Part shown: positions 1 through 7,918 of the stretch, piece after piece
Position numbering within the stretch: the first letter of the stretch is position 1
Layout: every line of letters begins with the position of its first letter
Assembly (NCBI RefSeq): GCF_014352875.1
Contig: NZ_CP060695.1
Span: 148,501-212,500 of the forward strand
Source: Polaribacter pectinis
GTDB taxonomy: Bacteria; Bacteroidota; Bacteroidia; Flavobacteriales; Flavobacteriaceae
Direction: 5' to 3'
Length of the DNA: 64,000 bases
Made by a program: the position numbers and the translations under genes
Notes under the pieces: model-generated
What the model was told of the DNA's origin: nothing
The model's database searches: none
The model's input: only the letters and a program-made list of their open reading frames with translations

Positions 1-909
1 TCAGGCTTTGTAAAATTGGTAGATCCAATTGGTTCTCAATACAAGTTTCAAGAATATTTTTCTGAAAGCGTTTTAAATATGGAATTTTTAATTCCTTATG
101 CATTACCTTTTGCAGTGTTGCTAATTGTAGCAGAAATTCTTTTAGGAGTCATGATTTTAATTGGCTACAAACCAAAATTAACAGTTTGGAGTTTGTTAAT
201 TATTACTTTAATATTTTTGTTTTTAACTTGGTATTCAGCTTTTTACAATAAAGTGACAGATTGTGGTTGCTTTGGAGATGCCATAAAATTAACACCTTGG
301 GAAACCTTTTATAAGAACGTAATTCTAATTGTTCTAATCCTTTTATTATTGATAAAAGTTGAGTTTATAAAGCCAATTTTTAAAGGTAAAATACCCAAAA
401 TAATCACGTTTTTATCATTAGGTGTTTTCTTATTTATTGTACAACATGTTTTAACACATTTGCCAATTATCGATTTCAGAGCGTATGCAATTGGTAAAGA
501 TTTAAAAGAAGGAATGAAATATCCAGAAGATGGTAGTATTCCTCCAGTTCATGATTTTATGTTGGAAGATTCTCAAGCAGATTTAGCACCAGTCTTGTTA
601 GAAAAAGAAAAAGTAATGTTGGTAATTGTTTACAATTTATCCAAAGCAGATAAAAACGGGTTTCCAGCAATTAAACAAATTGCAGATAAAGCAATTAAAA
701 AAGGATATACAGTGTATGGAGCATCTGCTTCGTTTACCGACGATTTATTATTAGCACAAAAAGAATATAATTTGCCTTTCGAATTTTTGTTTTGTGATGA
801 GACTACATTAAAAACAATGATTAGAGCAAATCCTGGAGTCATGATTTTAGATAAAGGAACAGTTACGCAAAAGAAAAATTGGGTTGATGTAGATGATTTA
901 GAGTTGTAA
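1..909 (+). CDS. BT_3928/DoxX-MauE-like membrane protein with thioredoxin-like C-terminus (5' partial)
   Basis: The gene enters from the left edge. Frame 1 is open from base 1 and reads SGFVKLVDPIGS, which is internal to DoxX-family proteins, so the true start lies outside the window. The first half holds about four hydrophobic helices and the MauE/DoxX-type motif DCGCFGD after the second one. The last ~100 residues look like a thioredoxin-like fold without a CxxC. The family is probably an inner-membrane redox or quinone-linked protein. In related genomes I recall it near tpiA, but here tpiA lies 30 kb away. The family call is good; the exact function is unknown. Confidence 0.8.
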   Translation, partial: SGFVKLVDPIGSQYKFQEYFSESVLNMEFLIPYALPFAVLLIVAEILLGVMILIGYKPKLTVWSLLIITLIFLFLTWYSAFYNKVTDCGCFGDAIKLTPWETFYKNVILIVLILLLLIKVEFIKPIFKGKIPKIITFLSLGVFLFIVQHVLTHLPIIDFRAYAIGKDLKEGMKYPEDGSIPPVHDFMLEDSQADLAPVLLEKEKVMLVIVYNLSKADKNGFPAIKQIADKAIKKGYTVYGASASFTDDLLLAQKEYNLPFEFLFCDETTLKTMIRANPGVMILDKGTVTQKKNWVDVDDLEL

Positions 910-937
910 AATATTCCTATTATCAACTTATAAAGGA

Positions 938-2239
938 CTAATTTTTATTACGTAGTTTATCTATTTCAGTAAGTGTTAGTCCTTTTTCTTTTTTAAAGAA
1001 TATGTGTTTAGAGCTTCCAATAATTTGAGCAGAATAAATTCCAGAATGCCCAGAAAATAAATATGAAGTTATACAAGCCAACGCAATAAAAACGCCAGAT
1101 TCAATTCCGAATAATTCTATTCCCATTATTGTACACGCAATTGGAGTATTTGTAGCTCCTGCAAAAACAGCAACAAAGCCCATTCCTGCTAATAATGGCA
1201 TTGGTAAAGGAATAAACCAAATTAATACGTTTCCTAAAGTTGCTCCAATAAAGAATAAAGGTGTTACTTCTCCACCTTTAAAACCTGCTCCTAAAGTGAA
1301 CGAAGTAAATAATAATTTCAGTAAAAAATCATAAGAATTTAAATCGATATTAAAAGCATCTACAATTGTTGGCACACCTAAACCAATATATTTTGTAGTT
1401 CCTATTAAATACCAAGTAATGGCTAGTATTGTTCCACCAATTACAGGACGAAGTGGAGGATATTTAATCGTTCTTTTGAATAAATTACCCCAAAAATGAG
1501 TTGATTTAGAAAATAGCATACTTACCAAACCAAAAATAATTCCTGCTAATAAAGACCATAAAACAGTTGCAGGTGTTAAATCTGCAACTCTTGAAATTGT
1601 ATAGTGAGTATGATGAGAAATTTCCCAAAAATCACAAAAATAGTTGGCAAAAATTGCGGCTAAAAAACTCGGAATAATCGCATCAAATTTTATGCGTCCA
1701 ATAATCATTACTTCTAAAGCAAAAATGGCACCAGCCAAAGGTGTTCCAAAAACAGATGCAAAACCAGCACTTATACCAGCAATTAATATAATTTTTCGAT
1801 CTAAATTAGATAGTTTGAATATTTTTGTAAACTGATCTGCAATTGCACCACCAATTTGTACAGCAGTTCCTTCACGACCTGCAGAACCTCCAAATAAATG
1901 TGTAAGAATGGTGCCTAAAAAAACTAAAGGAGCCATTTTAAAAGGAATTATTTTTTTAGGAGAATGAAATTCTTCCAACAATAAATTGTTTCCTTTTACA
2001 ACACTTTCTCCATAATAATGATAAGACAAACCAATTACTAAACCTGCAATTGGCAACAATGCAATAATCCAAAGATTTGCTTCTCTATAGTTTGTTGCCC
2101 ATTCTAAAGTCCATAAAAATACTGCAGATGCACTTCCTGTAAAAGCACCAATAAGCAAACAGATAAAAGTCCATTTTAATAGAAAAAGCAAAGAAAAGCT
2201 TTGCTCAAAGGAAAGAAAGAATCTTTTAATTTTATCCAT
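938..2239 (-). CDS. CLC-family anion channel/antiporter, probably the fluoride (CLC-F) type
   Basis: Multi-helix membrane protein of 433 residues from the ATG at 2239. An in-frame codon 21 bases upstream would add only a weak N-terminus. GREGTAVQIGG at ~121-131 holds the gating glutamate (Glu123), and FKGGEVTPLF is the downstream pore motif. The usual GSGIP chloride-site motif is absent: the aligned place reads GNNLLLEE (~83-90). From memory, GREGT, GGEVTP and loss of GSGIP mark CLC-F fluoride/proton antiporters, which remove cytoplasmic fluoride. The chloride alternative (ClcA/EriC) is less likely. No CBS domain is present. It is convergent with the gene to its left and is not in an operon. 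Confidence 0.82.
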   Translation of the reverse strand: MDKIKRFFLSFEQSFSLLFLLKWTFICLLIGAFTGSASAVFLWTLEWATNYREANLWIIALLPIAGLVIGLSYHYYGESVVKGNNLLLEEFHSPKKIIPFKMAPLVFLGTILTHLFGGSAGREGTAVQIGGAIADQFTKIFKLSNLDRKIILIAGISAGFASVFGTPLAGAIFALEVMIIGRIKFDAIIPSFLAAIFANYFCDFWEISHHTHYTISRVADLTPATVLWSLLAGIIFGLVSMLFSKSTHFWGNLFKRTIKYPPLRPVIGGTILAITWYLIGTTKYIGLGVPTIVDAFNIDLNSYDFLLKLLFTSFTLGAGFKGGEVTPLFFIGATLGNVLIWFIPLPMPLLAGMGFVAVFAGATNTPIACTIMGIELFGIESGVFIALACITSYLFSGHSGIYSAQIIGSSKHIFFKKEKGLTLTEIDKLRNKN

Positions 2240-2344
2240 ATATGCAGCAAAAATAAACAATTAAAAGGAAAGAGATTAAGTAGCTAAATATTCCTTTTTT
2301 TAAGATTTTGTTGTAACTTGTTTTCAAGTTATAAAATTAAAAAA

Positions 2345-3046
2345 ATGAACGAATTTGTTACCTATACATCAGAAGAAAATTACGTAATAATAACCATCAA
2401 AAACGGAAAAGCAAATGCAATTTCGCACGAAGTTGTAGATGGTTTAAACGAAAGTTTAAATAAAGCTGAAAAAGAAAATAAAGTAGTGATTCTTACTGGA
2501 CAAAATGGAATATTTTCTGCTGGTTTCGATTTAAAAGTGATGACAAAATCACCTGAATCTGCCAAAGAATTGGTAACAAAAGGTTCTAAATTATCATTAA
2601 AAATGTTGTCTTTTCCTCAACCTATAATTGTAGCTTGTTCTGGTCATGCAATTGCTAAAGGTGCATTTTTATTACTTTCTTCAGATTATAGAATTGGAGT
2701 AGAAGGCGATTTTAAAATTGGTTTAAACGAAGTAATGATTGGCATGACAATGCACAATGCAGGAATTGCAATCGCAAATGCTCGCTTGTCTGAAGTTTAT
2801 TTAAATAGAAGCGTAAATAACGCAGAAATTTACAATCCTAAACAAGCAGTTGATGCTGGTTTTTTTGATTTAGTGGTTCCTGAAAGCCATTTATTACCAA
2901 CTGCAATTAAAGTTGCTGGAATGTTTGGGAAACTAAATAAGAAAGCACATTCTGAAACAAAACTAAAAGTTAGAAAACAACATTTAGAGAATTTAGAAAA
3001 AGCGATTGAGTTGGATTTAGCAGGTGATATTTCTATAAACTCGTAA
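2345..3046 (+). CDS. Enoyl-CoA hydratase/isomerase (crotonase) family protein
   Basis: A 233-residue crotonase-fold protein. I prefer the ATG at 2345 (MNEFVTYTS) because family members begin at this point; an upstream codon at 2318 would add nine unconserved residues. The first oxyanion-hole loop reads NGIFSAGFDLKVM and the second region reads GHAIAKGAFLLLSSDYRIG. The usual catalytic glutamates of true hydratases are not obvious (KGAFLLL replaces the GGG/E pattern), so an isomerase, thioesterase-like or other CoA-ester role is possible. It is a single gene with repeats downstream, and no beta-oxidation partner lies nearby. Confidence 0.85.
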   Translation: MNEFVTYTSEENYVIITIKNGKANAISHEVVDGLNESLNKAEKENKVVILTGQNGIFSAGFDLKVMTKSPESAKELVTKGSKLSLKMLSFPQPIIVACSGHAIAKGAFLLLSSDYRIGVEGDFKIGLNEVMIGMTMHNAGIAIANARLSEVYLNRSVNNAEIYNPKQAVDAGFFDLVVPESHLLPTAIKVAGMFGKLNKKAHSETKLKVRKQHLENLEKAIELDLAGDISINS

Positions 3047-3105
3047 TATATAGAGTTTGAAAACAAAACAAAATATATAAAATTAAGTTGTGTCTTTTAA
3101 TTGTT

Positions 3106-3189
3106 TGTCATTTCGAATGCAATGCAATGAAGTTGAGAAATCTTTTTACTTAATTTTATTTGAGATTTCTCCATTAAGTCGAAATGACA
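3106..3189. repeat. Flavobacterial REP-like palindrome (copy 1)
   Basis: The outer arms TGTCATTTCGA and TCGAAATGACA are perfect 11-base inverted repeats at the two ends. Inner arms GAGAAATCT and AGATTTCTC form a second stem. A diverged copy lies at 17023-17089. This is a short non-coding intergenic palindrome of the kind scattered through flavobacterial genomes; no transposase is linked. Confidence 0.75.
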
Positions 3190-3223
3190 TTTAGTATTTA
3201 ATTTAACTTTGGGGAAAATAAAA

Positions 3224-3316
3224 AAGCTACCAAACAAGATTAGCCCTGATTGAAACGACATCCTTTTTTTGTTTTTCTCAAAAAAAGATATAGTGGAAAG
3301 CAGGAAATAGCTACAA
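3224..3316 (+). repeat. Structured repeat family, copy A (possible Flavo-1-like RNA)
   Basis: Related to copies at 9930-10005, 10905-10995, 41505-41590 and 62126-62240. The core reads TAGCCCTGATTGAA, then a poly-T/poly-A hairpin, then GGAAAGCAGGAAATAGCT. CCTG near the start pairs with CAGG near the end, and in copies B and C both sides change together to CCAG and CTGG. This compensatory change suggests a folded RNA. It may be the Flavo-1 RNA motif, which I cannot verify here. Confidence 0.6.
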
Positions 3317-3319
3317 AAA

Positions 3320-3934
3320 CTAATGCTTCTCAAAAACTTTAATTCCGGCTTTTATTTCTACATCCAAATGATTTTTTCTTGGCGTAAGTGGACAGGAATA
3401 CTTGTCATTATAAGCACAGTAAGGATTGTAGGTGTTGTTGAAATTTAATTCAAACGTATTTTCTTCGGAAATATCTGTTATCATTACATCCATATAACGT
3501 CCTCCACCATAAGAATCTTCGCCAGAAGTATTGTCTGTAAAAGGTAAAAATAAGTAATCTTTATACTTTTCGTCTCGCAAATCATCTTGACTCTGGTAAA
3601 TAGTTAATTCTAAATCTTGACCTTTTAAAGTGAAGTTTAGTTTGCCATATTCTTTATACAAAGGTTTTCTGTCTGTGGTTGTTGCCATTTCAAAAGTTGG
3701 CGCATTTTCTGTTCGAGTCAATTTTGCAGTGACAATAAAAGTTGAATCTATAGGAAAGAAATCTAACCCTTTAAAATTCTTTAAATCTTTCTTTTTTAGT
3801 GGAGATTTAGATGCGTCTTTATAACTAGCATTCAATACTTGTTGATATTCAGTTTCACCAACCAAAGCTCTTTTACCTTGAGAATTACAAGAAATAATTA
3901 ATAATAAAGTAAATAATAGAACGAGTTTTTTCAT
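3320..3934 (-). CDS. DUF1684 family lipoprotein
   Basis: 204 residues with a type II signal peptide (lipobox LIISC, Cys16), so it is probably membrane-anchored. The C-terminal half has the recognisable DUF1684 pattern: a glycine-rich YGGGRYMDV stretch, FNNTYNPYCAYN, then SCPLTPRKNHLDVEIKAG near the end. DUF1684 has no established biochemical role that I know of. The gene follows a DUF4252 lipoprotein after only three bases, which suggests a two-gene operon. Confidence 0.85.
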   Translation of the reverse strand: MKKLVLLFTLLLIISCNSQGKRALVGETEYQQVLNASYKDASKSPLKKKDLKNFKGLDFFPIDSTFIVTAKLTRTENAPTFEMATTTDRKPLYKEYGKLNFTLKGQDLELTIYQSQDDLRDEKYKDYLFLPFTDNTSGEDSYGGGRYMDVMITDISEENTFELNFNNTYNPYCAYNDKYSCPLTPRKNHLDVEIKAGIKVFEKH

Positions 3935-3937
3935 CTT

Positions 3938-4471
3938 TTAATTTGGATTGAACCCTGGTGTTTTAGGAGTTGTTTGGTAATTATGAATTAGTTTAGTAGA
4001 TAAATCTTCAAATTGATTTGTTTCTGAAAGTTGTTTTAATTGATTCGGATCAAACCTTCCTTTTAGATAAATAACAGATGTTTTTGCTAATGTTGAATTA
4101 AAAATAATCGCTTGTGAAACGATATCTCCATTTTCTTTTACTGAAATAATTTTAGTTTTTTCTTCTGTATTTGTTCTTAATATATCTGTGAAATTTGAAT
4201 TTGTTACCAAATTCATTTCACCAATTAACTGCGATTGTTTTTCTTTAGAAATATCATTAAAAGTGATGACTTTAAAATCTCTAACATTCCCAAATAAATC
4301 ATTAATTTCTGGAGAAATATTGGTTAATAAGGCTCTCATAAAATTAGGGACTTGAAATGCAGTTACACCTAAATCGCTTTTATGGTCATTAAAAAAACTT
4401 TGAAAAGATTTTCCACTGCCACAAGAAAAAAGAAAAAGTGAAATACAAATTATGATGATATGTTTTTTCAT
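3938..4471 (-). CDS. DUF4252 family lipoprotein
   Basis: 177 residues. The N-terminus is a lipoprotein signal with lipobox LFSCGSG (Cys17). The rest fits DUF4252, a Bacteroidota-restricted lipoprotein family of unknown function: a helical FMRALLTNISPEINDLF region, a FKVITFN strand, and a central ENGDIVSQAIIF part. It is the first gene of the pair with the DUF1684 lipoprotein. The upstream intergenic region holds an unexplained terminator. Confidence 0.8.
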   Translation of the reverse strand: MKKHIIIICISLFLFSCGSGKSFQSFFNDHKSDLGVTAFQVPNFMRALLTNISPEINDLFGNVRDFKVITFNDISKEKQSQLIGEMNLVTNSNFTDILRTNTEEKTKIISVKENGDIVSQAIIFNSTLAKTSVIYLKGRFDPNQLKQLSETNQFEDLSTKLIHNYQTTPKTPGFNPN

Positions 4472-4519
4472 AAATAATGATTATTGAAAACCAAAAATAC
4501 AACTTTCAATTATTTTATG

Positions 4520-4679
4520 TAGATTTGATGCATCAATAAACCAGAAATGAAAAATGTCATTACATATATTACCAAGCAATCGTGTGTTTCACGAAAAAGT
4601 CGGTATGTTTATATGTTTTGATGATATCTATATAAAATCAAACAGTTATAAAAAGTCCGACTTAACAGTCGGACTTTTT
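4520..4679 (+). ncRNA. Candidate small RNA ending at an orphan terminator
   Basis: A TAGATTTG box (4520-4527) fits the Bacteroidota -7 consensus TAnnTTTG, though no good -33 TTG is seen. A strong terminator follows at 4650-4679. The region lies between divergent genes, so the terminator serves neither. A transcript of roughly 145 nt with no ORF would fit. It could equally be an attenuator in the leader of the MFS gene that starts at 4731. Confidence 0.35.
4650..4679 (+). terminator. Rho-independent terminator in a divergent intergenic region
   Basis: AAAAAGTCCGACT and AGTCGGACTTTTT form a perfect 13-bp stem with loop TAAC, followed by more T. The stem is also flanked by A on the left, so it could work on either strand. 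No annotated gene ends here. Confidence 0.85.
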
Positions 4680-4730
4680 ATTTTTACATAAATTCTGAAT
4701 TTCGATTCAGCATTAATAAACCAACCAACC

Positions 4731-5948
4731 ATGAACACTTTATTTAAAAACTACATTAATACTTTTAGAGGACTCTCTAAAGAAGTTTGGTGGCTTTCGT
4801 TAATAACTTTAATTAACAGAGCAGGAACAATGGTAATTCCGTTCTTGTCTTTATATCTAACAAAAAGTCTTAATTTTTCACTTTCTGATGTGGGTTGGAT
4901 TATGTCTTTTTTTGGAATTGGTTCTTTGGTCGGAACTTGGTTAGGAGGCAAATTGACAGATAAAATAGGGTATTATAAAGTGATGTTATTTAGTTTATTT
5001 CTTACCGGAATTTTCTTTGTTTTATTGCAGTTTGCAACTACTTTTAATGAATTTTGTCTAGGTATTTTTATAGTAATGTTGGTGGCAGATGCTTTTAGGC
5101 CAGCTATGTTTGTGGCTTTAAATGCGTACAGTAAACCAGAGAATAAAACACGTTCTGTAACTTTAATTCGTTTGGCAATTAATTTAGGTTTTTCTGCTGG
5201 ACCTGCAATTGGTGGAATTATAATTGTAAGTATTGGTTACCAAGGTTTGTTTTGGGTAGATGGAATTACATGTGCTTTAGCAGGAATTTTATTATTGAAT
5301 GTTTTGCATCCTAAAAAAGCAAGAATTTTAGATAAGGTTAAAGTAGAGAACCCAGTTTCTGCTTACAAAGACAAAGCTTTTTGGGTGTTTTTTATAGCGA
5401 TGTTTATTTTCGGATTTACCTTTTTACAATATTTCTCTACAATGCCTTTATACTATAAAGACGTTAGAATGTTGTCTGAATTAGAGATAGGTTTACTTAT
5501 GGGATTCAATGGGTTTTTCATTTTTGTTTTTGAAATGCCATTAATTAAATGGTTAGAAAATCCAAAAAATTCGAAAATTAAATTAGTTGCAATTGGATTA
5601 TTTTTGGTCGCAATTAGCTTTACAATTTTAAATGCAACTTCTTGGTTCGGAATTTTATTAATAGGAATGTTGTTAATGACTGTAGGAGAAATGATTGCTT
5701 TTCCGTTTTCTAACGCTTTTGCAGTAGAAAGAGCAAAGAAAGGAAACCAAGGAGAATATATGGCTTTGTATGCGATTGCGTTTTCATTATCGCATATTTT
5801 TAGTCATAATTCTGGAATGCAAATGGTAGATAAATTTGGTTTTGAATTTACTTTGAATGTATTAACAGTTTTAGCACTTATTGGTGTTTTTATTCTGTTA
5901 TTTCTAGTTACGATTTTAAAGAAGGAAAAAGAAAATCAATCGAAATAA
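4731..5948 (+). CDS. MFS transporter
   Basis: 405 residues with about twelve hydrophobic helices in two halves. The loop after helix 2 reads GGKLTDKIGYYKV, the major-facilitator motif A (GxLxDRxGRR type). The protein is likely an inner-membrane proton-coupled exporter of the drug/metabolite group; the substrate cannot be told from sequence. The start ATG at 4731 follows CAACCAACC with no Shine-Dalgarno, as is usual here. Its 3' end overlaps the convergent DUF4375 gene by 13 bases. Confidence 0.88.
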   Translation: MNTLFKNYINTFRGLSKEVWWLSLITLINRAGTMVIPFLSLYLTKSLNFSLSDVGWIMSFFGIGSLVGTWLGGKLTDKIGYYKVMLFSLFLTGIFFVLLQFATTFNEFCLGIFIVMLVADAFRPAMFVALNAYSKPENKTRSVTLIRLAINLGFSAGPAIGGIIIVSIGYQGLFWVDGITCALAGILLLNVLHPKKARILDKVKVENPVSAYKDKAFWVFFIAMFIFGFTFLQYFSTMPLYYKDVRMLSELEIGLLMGFNGFFIFVFEMPLIKWLENPKNSKIKLVAIGLFLVAISFTILNATSWFGILLIGMLLMTVGEMIAFPFSNAFAVERAKKGNQGEYMALYAIAFSLSHIFSHNSGMQMVDKFGFEFTLNVLTVLALIGVFILLFLVTILKKEKENQSK

Positions 5949-6397
5949 GAAATATTTTCTCGAACATAATCGATTGTTAGTTGAACAATATCATCTTCAT
6001 ATTTTTCAAATTGAAGATCTAAATCGTCCCATAAATCGATATTAGATTCCTTTTGCATGAGAATTCCTTGTCGGATTTTTATGTTTTTTGGAACAGGAAT
6101 TTCTGGGAATAAGAAAATGGCTTTCGTTAAAATATCTACGGTTTTTTCTGCTTTTATAGCTAAATACGCTTGAAAAATTTCGTGTGTAAATTGCCCTGAA
6201 GAACTAAAAAAGAACTGTATAAAACCACCTTCAGTTACATTTTGCTCTAAAATATCGATATAGATAAAGGTTTTTTCAAACTCGTTTAGATTTTCGAAAT
6301 TATCTCTTTCAGGAATTTTCTTCCCAATGATTTCTCCAATTCGAGTAATTTTTTCTGAATCGTCATTTAAAAGTAAAGCAATTTCTGTTGAAGTCAT
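5936..6397 (-). CDS. DUF4375 domain protein
   Basis: 153 residues. The central EKTFIYIDILEQNVTEGGF followed by a QFFFSSSGQ stretch and helices ending in ILTKAIFLFP match the DUF4375 (DMP19-like) pattern of small soluble proteins of unknown function. There is no signal peptide. It is the last gene of a likely minus-strand group with the VOC protein one base upstream, and its end overlaps the MFS gene on the other strand. Confidence 0.75.
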   Translation of the reverse strand: MTSTEIALLLNDDSEKITRIGEIIGKKIPERDNFENLNEFEKTFIYIDILEQNVTEGGFIQFFFSSSGQFTHEIFQAYLAIKAEKTVDILTKAIFLFPEIPVPKNIKIRQGILMQKESNIDLWDDLDLQFEKYEDDIVQLTIDYVRENISYFD

Positions 6398-6398
6398 T

Positions 6399-7466
6399 TT
6401 AGTTGAATTTCTTTACACGTTTTAAATTCATTCCTTTAATCATCCAATTTGGCAATGGTTTTTTAGGATTTCTATTTTTTAGGTTGATATTTATTCCCAA
6501 CTTTTTAATCAACGGTACTTTATGAGTTTCTATAAATTCGATTAAAGTTCCATCAAAATCTTCAATATAACCCCAATGTCCATTTGCTTCTCCCATATCA
6601 AAAGATTCGGAACTAATTACTTGAAAAGGAACTCCTTTTTGTTCACATTCGTTTTTTAGCGTTTCCATTTTTCTAATATCAAAACATAAGTGAATGTAGC
6701 CTAAATCTCCCCAATATCTATCTTCAAAAATTTTATTTGGAGTATTTTCTAAAGATTGAATCAATTCAATTTGGCTATCTCCAAACAATTTTGCAAAACC
6801 ACCAACTCTTTTTTCTGAATGAGAAAGCAGGATTCTTCTAAACTTCCTATCACCATTATTAAGGGTTTTTAAATCTTCAAAAACCCCAGTTTTATCAAAC
6901 TCAATTTTGTCATAACCTAAAATATCTTTGTATAATTTTAGGGAAGTATCAATATTAGAAACTCCAATGGATGTTCCATAAATGCCTCCAACATCAAGTT
7001 TTTTATTATCGTAAAAAGAATTAAATTCTTTAATTTTTAGAATATTATCAAACGGGTCTTTTAAATAAAAACTCTTACCATTATCTGGTTCTGTAGAAAT
7101 TTTAGAAATAATATTTTCATTTAATTGCTTCAGCCTATCAAACGTTTTAGAAATGTTTTTTGTTTTAATTATCGGAAACTGAATTCCTAAATCGCCCAAT
7201 TTAAAATTGTTTTTAGGTTTAGAAGGTTTTCTATTGGTGTATTGCCAAATTTCATAACCACCACCACCTTGCATGTTTAAAGCCAACAAAGCTCTTTTTT
7301 TTCGAGATTTTCCACCCATATATTTTGCCATATACGTAGCTTCGTTGTTATCATCAAAAATTAAAGCATCTGCACCTAAAGTTTTTGCATACCATTTAAA
7401 AGCTTTGTCTGCATTTTCAACACCAATTCCTATTTGTTGAATTCCGTAAATTAGTTTTTCTGTCAT
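6399..7466 (-). CDS. VOC family protein with two glyoxalase-like domains
   Basis: 355 residues with two vicinal-oxygen-chelate repeats. The first is residues ~8-145 (QQIGIGVENADKAFKWYAKTLG at its start). The second is ~160-315 (TSIGVSNIDTSLKLYKDILGYD, then GYIHLCFDIR, then DFDGTLIEFIET). The second domain keeps candidate metal ligands (His in YIHLCF, Glu in LIEFIE), while the first looks degenerate. This architecture occurs in dioxygenases and lactoylglutathione lyases; the substrate is unknown. It is one base from the DUF4375 gene and 11 bases after the DUF4174 gene, suggesting co-transcription. Confidence 0.85.
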   Translation of the reverse strand: MTEKLIYGIQQIGIGVENADKAFKWYAKTLGADALIFDDNNEATYMAKYMGGKSRKKRALLALNMQGGGGYEIWQYTNRKPSKPKNNFKLGDLGIQFPIIKTKNISKTFDRLKQLNENIISKISTEPDNGKSFYLKDPFDNILKIKEFNSFYDNKKLDVGGIYGTSIGVSNIDTSLKLYKDILGYDKIEFDKTGVFEDLKTLNNGDRKFRRILLSHSEKRVGGFAKLFGDSQIELIQSLENTPNKIFEDRYWGDLGYIHLCFDIRKMETLKNECEQKGVPFQVISSESFDMGEANGHWGYIEDFDGTLIEFIETHKVPLIKKLGININLKNRNPKKPLPNWMIKGMNLKRVKKFN

Positions 7467-7477
7467 TTATAAATACC

Positions 7478-7897
7478 CTAATTTTTATTTTTCAGCTCTT
7501 TTTTTCTCATGGGCATTCCATCAATTATTGCAAATAATTTTTCTGATGTTAAAACTGAATCTTGCTCCAATTTTACATCTCCGTCTAAACCAATTAAAAG
7601 TACTTTAAAAGGCTTTAAATTATGTACGTATTTTTTATACAAAGAGTTTGATTTGTGCCAATTTTCTTTAAAATTGAAGTTATAAACGTCTTTAGTAAAT
7701 CGATATACAAGTAGTTTTCTGTCTAAAAGTTCTTTTTTGTGTTCTTGAATAATTAAGGTTTGGTTTTTAAATTCAGAACTATTTACATTATCAGTATAAA
7801 CCAATAGAACTCTATTTTTCCATTGATGGATTTTAATGTTTTGTCCAAATACAATCATACCAAAAAACAAGAAAAATGAAAATAATTTGAACTTCAT
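7478..7897 (-). CDS. DUF4174 domain protein, secreted
   Basis: 139 residues with an N-terminal signal peptide ending near FGQ, so it is probably periplasmic or outer-membrane associated. The WKNRVLLVYTDN start, the RKLLVYRFTKD strand and the late VLLIGLDGDVKLEQ followed by LFAIIDGMPMRKKE are typical of DUF4174, a thioredoxin-fold-like family of unknown function. No redox cysteines are present. It lies between the CocE-like hydrolase and the VOC gene on the same strand. Confidence 0.78.
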   Translation of the reverse strand: MKFKLFSFFLFFGMIVFGQNIKIHQWKNRVLLVYTDNVNSSEFKNQTLIIQEHKKELLDRKLLVYRFTKDVYNFNFKENWHKSNSLYKKYVHNLKPFKVLLIGLDGDVKLEQDSVLTSEKLFAIIDGMPMRKKELKNKN

Positions 7898-7918
7898 ATT
7901 ATAATAATTCTAGACAAT

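Noticed and set aside
3241..3262. GATTGAAAC-like end resembling the tail of CRISPR repeats
   Set aside because: Copies are kilobases apart, in both orientations, without spacers or cas genes.
3097..3333. 78-codon open frame on the minus strand
   Set aside because: It covers the REP palindrome and repeat copy A; low-complexity product and no start context.
4590..4650. tRNA-like region near 4600
   Set aside because: No acceptor stem, T-loop or anticodon arm could be made.
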